This document shows, piece after piece, positions 42,920-46,106 of a DNA stretch of 46,106 bases. The notes beneath the pieces were generated by a model. The model made no database searches. It was not told where the DNA came from and saw nothing but the letters and a program-made list of their open reading frames with translations. Every line of letters begins with the position of its first letter. The stretch's first letter is position 1. Source of the stretch: Nitrospira sp. (GTDB taxonomy: Bacteria; Nitrospirota; Nitrospiria; Nitrospirales; Nitrospiraceae); the NCBI GenBank assembly GCA_031315995.1, contig JALDRG010000022.1:1-46106 (forward strand), in the 5' to 3' direction. The position numbers and the translations under genes are program-made.

Positions 42920-43459
42920 TCAGCGCGACTGCCGAGCCGCCAAAATGAGATCGGCCACTTCGCGTACGGCGCCTTCTCCGCCCTTGTGCTTGCACACATA
43001 TCGAACCGTCTTCAGCACCGACATCATGCCGTCGGCCGGGGACGCCGAAAATCCGACCGCCCGCAACGCCTGAAGATCATTCACATCATCGCCGATATAG
43101 GCCACCTGTTCCATCGTGAGGCCCTGTCGGACAATCAACTCCTTGAGCAGGGCCAGCTTGTCATAGACCCCCTGGTGCACTTCAGGAATCGCCAGTTTTT
43201 GTGCGCGACGCATCACGATTTTCGTCGATTCTTGCGTAATGATGGCGGTCAGAATGCCTGCCTTCTGCAGGAGTTTGATCCCCATCCCATCACGCGTGTT
43301 GAACTTTTTCCATTCGTCGCCGGATTCGGAATAGTACATGCCGGCGTCCGTCAACACGCCATCGACATCCGTCGCAAACAATCGGATCCTTCGGAGCGTT
43401 CCTTGTAAGGAGACGCGAGGCTTGGCGGGAGTTGTAGACCGGCGTGTTGTGCTGGACAT
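42920..43459 (-). CDS. kdsC: KdsC-like HAD phosphatase (Kdo 8-phosphate phosphatase)
   Basis: A 179-residue C0-type HAD phosphatase. ATG 43459 is preferred; a TTG at 43492 would add 11 residues. The nucleophile motif FATDVDGVLTDAGMYY (Asp31, Asp33) begins after a 25-residue basic lead, followed by FNTRDGMGIKLLQKAGI, ITQESTKIVMRRAQKL, YDKLALLKEL and YIGDDVNDL, the normal KdsC series. The known reaction frees Kdo from Kdo 8-phosphate for lipopolysaccharide core synthesis; the related neuraminate and KDN phosphatases share these motifs, so the substrate is not certain. No kdsA, kdsB or kdsD is in the window. It sits between manC (47 bases) and the sugar-phosphate transferase gene (129 bases). 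Confidence 0.88.
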   Translation of the reverse strand: MSSTTRRSTTPAKPRVSLQGTLRRIRLFATDVDGVLTDAGMYYSESGDEWKKFNTRDGMGIKLLQKAGILTAIITQESTKIVMRRAQKLAIPEVHQGVYDKLALLKELIVRQGLTMEQVAYIGDDVNDLQALRAVGFSASPADGMMSVLKTVRYVCKHKGGEGAVREVADLILAARQSR

Positions 43460-43588
43460 GCGAGGGCTTTCGACTGAGGCCGATGTTAACAAGCCATCGC
43501 CTGAAACTCAAGAAAACTCGGCCATATCGGAGCGTTCGGCGGCCGGGGCTACAGGCCCGGTCCGGAGTGGCGGTGACCGACGGCGCAC

Positions 43589-44989
43589 TCAGTAGGCATG
43601 CCGATGAATAAACCCTCGCCAAATCGTGAGCAGCATGATCTTCAAGTCAAACCAGATCGACCAATGTTCAATATAGTACAGGTCGTGCTCGATTCGTTTT
43701 TCCAGCGACGTATTGCCGCGCCAGCCGTTGATTTGCGCCCAACCGGTAATCCCGGCTTTCATTTTGTGCCGCAACATATACTGCGGCAGGGTCTCACGAA
43801 ATCGCGCAATAAATTCCGGCCGTTCCGGCCGGGGCCCCACAATGCTCATCTCTCCGCGCAACACGTTCCAAAATTGCGGCAGCTCGTCCAAACTCGTGCG
43901 ACGCAAAAATGCTCCGATAGGAGTCCGGCGATCATCATTGGGTTGCGTCCAGACCGGACCGGTTTCGGACTCGGCATCGACTTTCATCGACCGAAACTTC
44001 AACATTTCAAATGCCTGTCCGTCCAATCCCATGCGGAGCTGGCGGAAAAAGATCGGACCGGGAGAGGTCAGTTTCACGAAGGACGCAACCGCGCACAACA
44101 CCGGTGAGAACAAGACCAACGCAGCCGATGCGCCGACCACATCCAACACCCGTTTGATGACCAAATTCCACCCGTACAACGGCGATCCTTGCAACGTGAT
44201 CAACGGGAGGCCTTCGAACATCTCGGCTTCCGCCCGTAAACTCACAAACTCGCACATCGCCGGCAAGGCTTTCACCTCGACCATGGTCGTGGCCAGACAG
44301 GCAAACATCTTCTCCGCCCATTGTTCGTCTTCGGGAGGAAGACAGACAAAAACGATGTCGATGCCTGATTGCACGAGTTCTTGAAGATCATCATACTGCC
44401 CGATCACTGGCACATCGTGGATGCATTCGCCCACCTTCCTTGAATCGGCGCTCAAGAATCCCTGCACCTTGACCCCCAGTTCCGGGTGCTGCGCGAGCGC
44501 CCCCACTACCCGGCGGCCCAACCGGCTGGTGCCGATGACCAGCGCATGGCGTTGGTTATATCCTTGACGGCGGAGAAAGCGAAGCGCCTCCCGAAATAGG
44601 ACGCGCGAAAATCCCAGCGCAACGAGATTCAACAGCCAGAAATACAGCAGCACCAACCGGGAATATTCGTATTGCCGAAGAAAGAACGTCAGGGCGACCA
44701 GAATCAATACCGAGAGGGTGTTGGCTTTGGCCACATCCAGAAATTCGGCAAGCCGCGTTCCCATCCGGCGAGGCCGGTAGAGGTCGAAGGCTTGAAACGA
44801 CATACCCCAGACCCCGACGATCGGAACGAGCATCAGGAGGTAGATATCCAAGGGCGGAATTCCCTTGGGAGCCGGTTCAATGATTTCTGAGAAACGAAGA
44901 TAGTAGGCGCCGATCCAGCAGGCGCAAATCAGCCCCAGATCGATACAGAACAGCAGGCTCTTGAGAAATTGGGAGTGGCGTTTGAGCAT
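43589..44989 (-). CDS. Polyprenyl-phosphate glycosylphosphotransferase (initiating EPS/O-antigen enzyme)
   Basis: A 466-residue membrane protein of the WcaJ/PssY type that transfers a sugar 1-phosphate from a UDP-sugar to undecaprenyl phosphate, starting synthesis of a surface polysaccharide. Residues 10-130 hold four membrane helices, residues 135-265 a CoA-binding/Rossmann-like segment (HALVIGTSRLGRRVVGAL), and residues 275-466 the bacterial sugar transferase domain with a hydrophobic membrane-dipping helix (near 280-305), KFRSMKVDAE, RRTSLDELPQFWNVLRGEMSIVGPRPERPEF and a KAGITGWAQINGWRGNT end. All conserved acidic and basic residues of the catalytic domain appear present. ATG 44989 has GGGAGC upstream. 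The stop of the glycosyltransferase gene is only 10 bases away, so the two share an operon. Confidence 0.95.
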   Translation of the reverse strand: MLKRHSQFLKSLLFCIDLGLICACWIGAYYLRFSEIIEPAPKGIPPLDIYLLMLVPIVGVWGMSFQAFDLYRPRRMGTRLAEFLDVAKANTLSVLILVALTFFLRQYEYSRLVLLYFWLLNLVALGFSRVLFREALRFLRRQGYNQRHALVIGTSRLGRRVVGALAQHPELGVKVQGFLSADSRKVGECIHDVPVIGQYDDLQELVQSGIDIVFVCLPPEDEQWAEKMFACLATTMVEVKALPAMCEFVSLRAEAEMFEGLPLITLQGSPLYGWNLVIKRVLDVVGASAALVLFSPVLCAVASFVKLTSPGPIFFRQLRMGLDGQAFEMLKFRSMKVDAESETGPVWTQPNDDRRTPIGAFLRRTSLDELPQFWNVLRGEMSIVGPRPERPEFIARFRETLPQYMLRHKMKAGITGWAQINGWRGNTSLEKRIEHDLYYIEHWSIWFDLKIMLLTIWRGFIHRHAY

Positions 44990-44999
44990 GCTCCCTCTA

Positions 45000-46106
45000 T
45001 TATGAAGCCGTACCGGTCAGCGCTCCCATCGCGAAGGCTTTCATGCGCTCCTTGAACGACTGCCGGTCGAATGCGGCCACGCGGGCACGAATGGTGTGCG
45101 GATCAAACACGGTCCGGCGGCGCTCGAAACACTCCATCGCCTGAACGAGCGACTCCGTGGTCTGCTCGAAAAAAAACACTCCCGTCGCAGCTCCGGCCGG
45201 AGCCTCGGCACCAGCTGGGTCCACTCGCACAAGCTCCTCGACTCCCCTGGTTCCTTCCGTCAGGGGACACACGGTCTCCAAGACGCCGCCGCGCCCGAAT
45301 GCGATCACAGGCTTGCCACAGGCCATGGCTTCCAGCGGGACAATACCAAAATCCTCCTCACCTGGAAAGAGTAGCGCCTGGCAGCGCGCGTAATGGTCCC
45401 GCACGACTGTGTCGGGCTGCCAGCCGAGAAACTCGACCGTCGGCCCGGCCAGCTTTCGCAACCTCGTCTCCTCTTGCCCCTTGCCGATGATCTTCAGTCG
45501 CCGATGCATAACATTGCACGCCTGAATAGCTAGATCAACTCGCTTGTACGGAGCAAAGGCCGTAACCATCAAATAGAAGTCTTCGGATTGTTCCGCTGCC
45601 TGAAATGTCTGCCAATCAACCGGCGGATGCAGCACGGACGCCGGTCGATCGTAATACCGGTGCACCTTCCCGGCGATGTTATGGGAATTGGCCACAAACT
45701 GATCCACCCGCGCGGCGGAGGCCACATCCCATACCTGCAGACGCTTCCGAAACAACCCCATGCCCAACCGTGCGACCCCTCCCGACCTCCCGCCACGCGC
45801 ATAGGTATCGAATTGGTCCCATACATACCGCATGGGCGAATGGATGTAACAAAGATGTTTCGCGCCGACCGGTGGACGAATGCCCTTTGCGACGCAATGG
45901 CTGGAACTCAAGACCAGATCATAGGACGGCAGTCGAAATCGCTCGATGGCAAAAGGAAAGACCGGCAAATAATACCGGTAGTATCGCTCAGCCAGCGGCA
46001 ACGATTGCACGAAACTGGTCCGGATTCGGTGACGCTCAATCGTGGATGACACGCTCCCGTTGATGTGGAGGAGGGTGTAAATGTCGGCGTCCGGGAACAG
46101 CTCGCA
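45000..46106 (-). CDS. GT4-family glycosyltransferase, N-terminus cut by window edge
   Basis: A glycosyltransferase of GT-B fold. The frame is open to the last base of the window (the 18 codons upstream of GTG 46052 continue CELFPDADIYTLLHINGS), so the N-terminus is missing and 368 residues are visible. The donor-binding C-terminal domain has TAFAPYKRVDLAIQA, IIGKGQEETRL, FLGWQ and the E-x7-E motif in EDFGIVPLEAMACGKPVIAFGRGG, which is typical of retaining family 4 enzymes. The acceptor half includes YIHSPMRYVWDQFD. It acts at the cytoplasmic face, adding a sugar (mannose would fit the GDP-mannose genes downstream) to the lipid-linked chain. The sugar and linkage cannot be read from the sequence. 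It is 10 bases upstream of the sugar-phosphate transferase gene. Confidence 0.9.
   Translation of the reverse strand, partial: CELFPDADIYTLLHINGSVSSTIERHRIRTSFVQSLPLAERYYRYYLPVFPFAIERFRLPSYDLVLSSSHCVAKGIRPPVGAKHLCYIHSPMRYVWDQFDTYARGGRSGGVARLGMGLFRKRLQVWDVASAARVDQFVANSHNIAGKVHRYYDRPASVLHPPVDWQTFQAAEQSEDFYLMVTAFAPYKRVDLAIQACNVMHRRLKIIGKGQEETRLRKLAGPTVEFLGWQPDTVVRDHYARCQALLFPGEEDFGIVPLEAMACGKPVIAFGRGGVLETVCPLTEGTRGVEELVRVDPAGAEAPAGAATGVFFFEQTTESLVQAMECFERRRTVFDPHTIRARVAAFDRQSFKERMKAFAMGALTGTAS

Noticed and set aside
43543..43560. GC-rich hairpin behind the sugar-phosphate transferase gene
   Set aside because: Only a 5-bp stem (CCGGG/CCCGG) and no T-run; not convincing as a terminator.

Overview
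The window is a high-GC bacterial chromosome segment, very probably from Nitrospira or a close relative in the Nitrospirota. This rests on the overall flavour of the proteins, on a gluconeogenic pair made of an archaeal-type class I aldolase and a fructose-1,6-bisphosphatase, on the PIN/TRAM-IspD-IspF-CysE cluster, and on structured intergenic repeats that resemble ones I associate with Nitrospira genomes. No rRNA, nxr or other decisive marker is present, so the assignment is an inference. Both window edges cut genes.

Region 1 (1-12601) is the least explained part. Five consecutive plus-strand genes are tightly packed: a DUF6603-like beta-rich protein (5' end off the window), an 862-residue protein, a 269-residue Ala/Gln-rich coiled-coil protein, a 1775-residue multidomain protein with the same type of coiled coil, and a 576-residue protein. 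None has a recognisable enzymatic motif, and no signal peptide is visible in the four complete ones. They look like one operon making a large assembly of unknown role, and this is the best candidate here for an undescribed system.

Region 2 (12602-14184) is accessory DNA: a HigBA-like toxin-antitoxin pair with a perfect 16-bp palindrome in its promoter, then a lower-GC stretch with one doubtful orphan ORF. Region 3 (14185-17804, minus strand) is a TonB-dependent uptake locus. It holds a small His-rich exported protein, a CarboxypepD-reg/TonB receptor and a short TonB-like protein, with a roughly 120-bp hairpin repeat directly behind the receptor stop codon.

Region 4 (17978-32218, mostly plus) carries a DAHP synthase, a 2900-residue cyclic beta-glucan synthase (NdvB type), TatD, a convergent YacP-type NYN nuclease, an AMIN/amidase_3 cell-wall amidase, TruA and a PsiF-repeat protein. 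Region 5 (32355-46106) has 13 genes on the minus strand only. Read in transcription order they are GT4 glycosyltransferase (cut by the edge), polyprenyl glycosylphosphotransferase, KdsC-like phosphatase, ManC, phosphomannomutase, DUF3108 protein, FBPase, class I aldolase, DegP-type protease, PIN/TRAM membrane protein, IspD, IspF and CysE. The first five form a cell-surface polysaccharide block: hexose phosphate interconversion, GDP-mannose supply, transfer of the first sugar-phosphate to the lipid carrier, and glycosyl transfer. FBPase and aldolase feed hexose phosphates by gluconeogenesis, and IspD/IspF feed the isoprenoid pathway from which the lipid carrier is built.

No tRNA, rRNA, CRISPR array, insertion sequence or integrase was seen.
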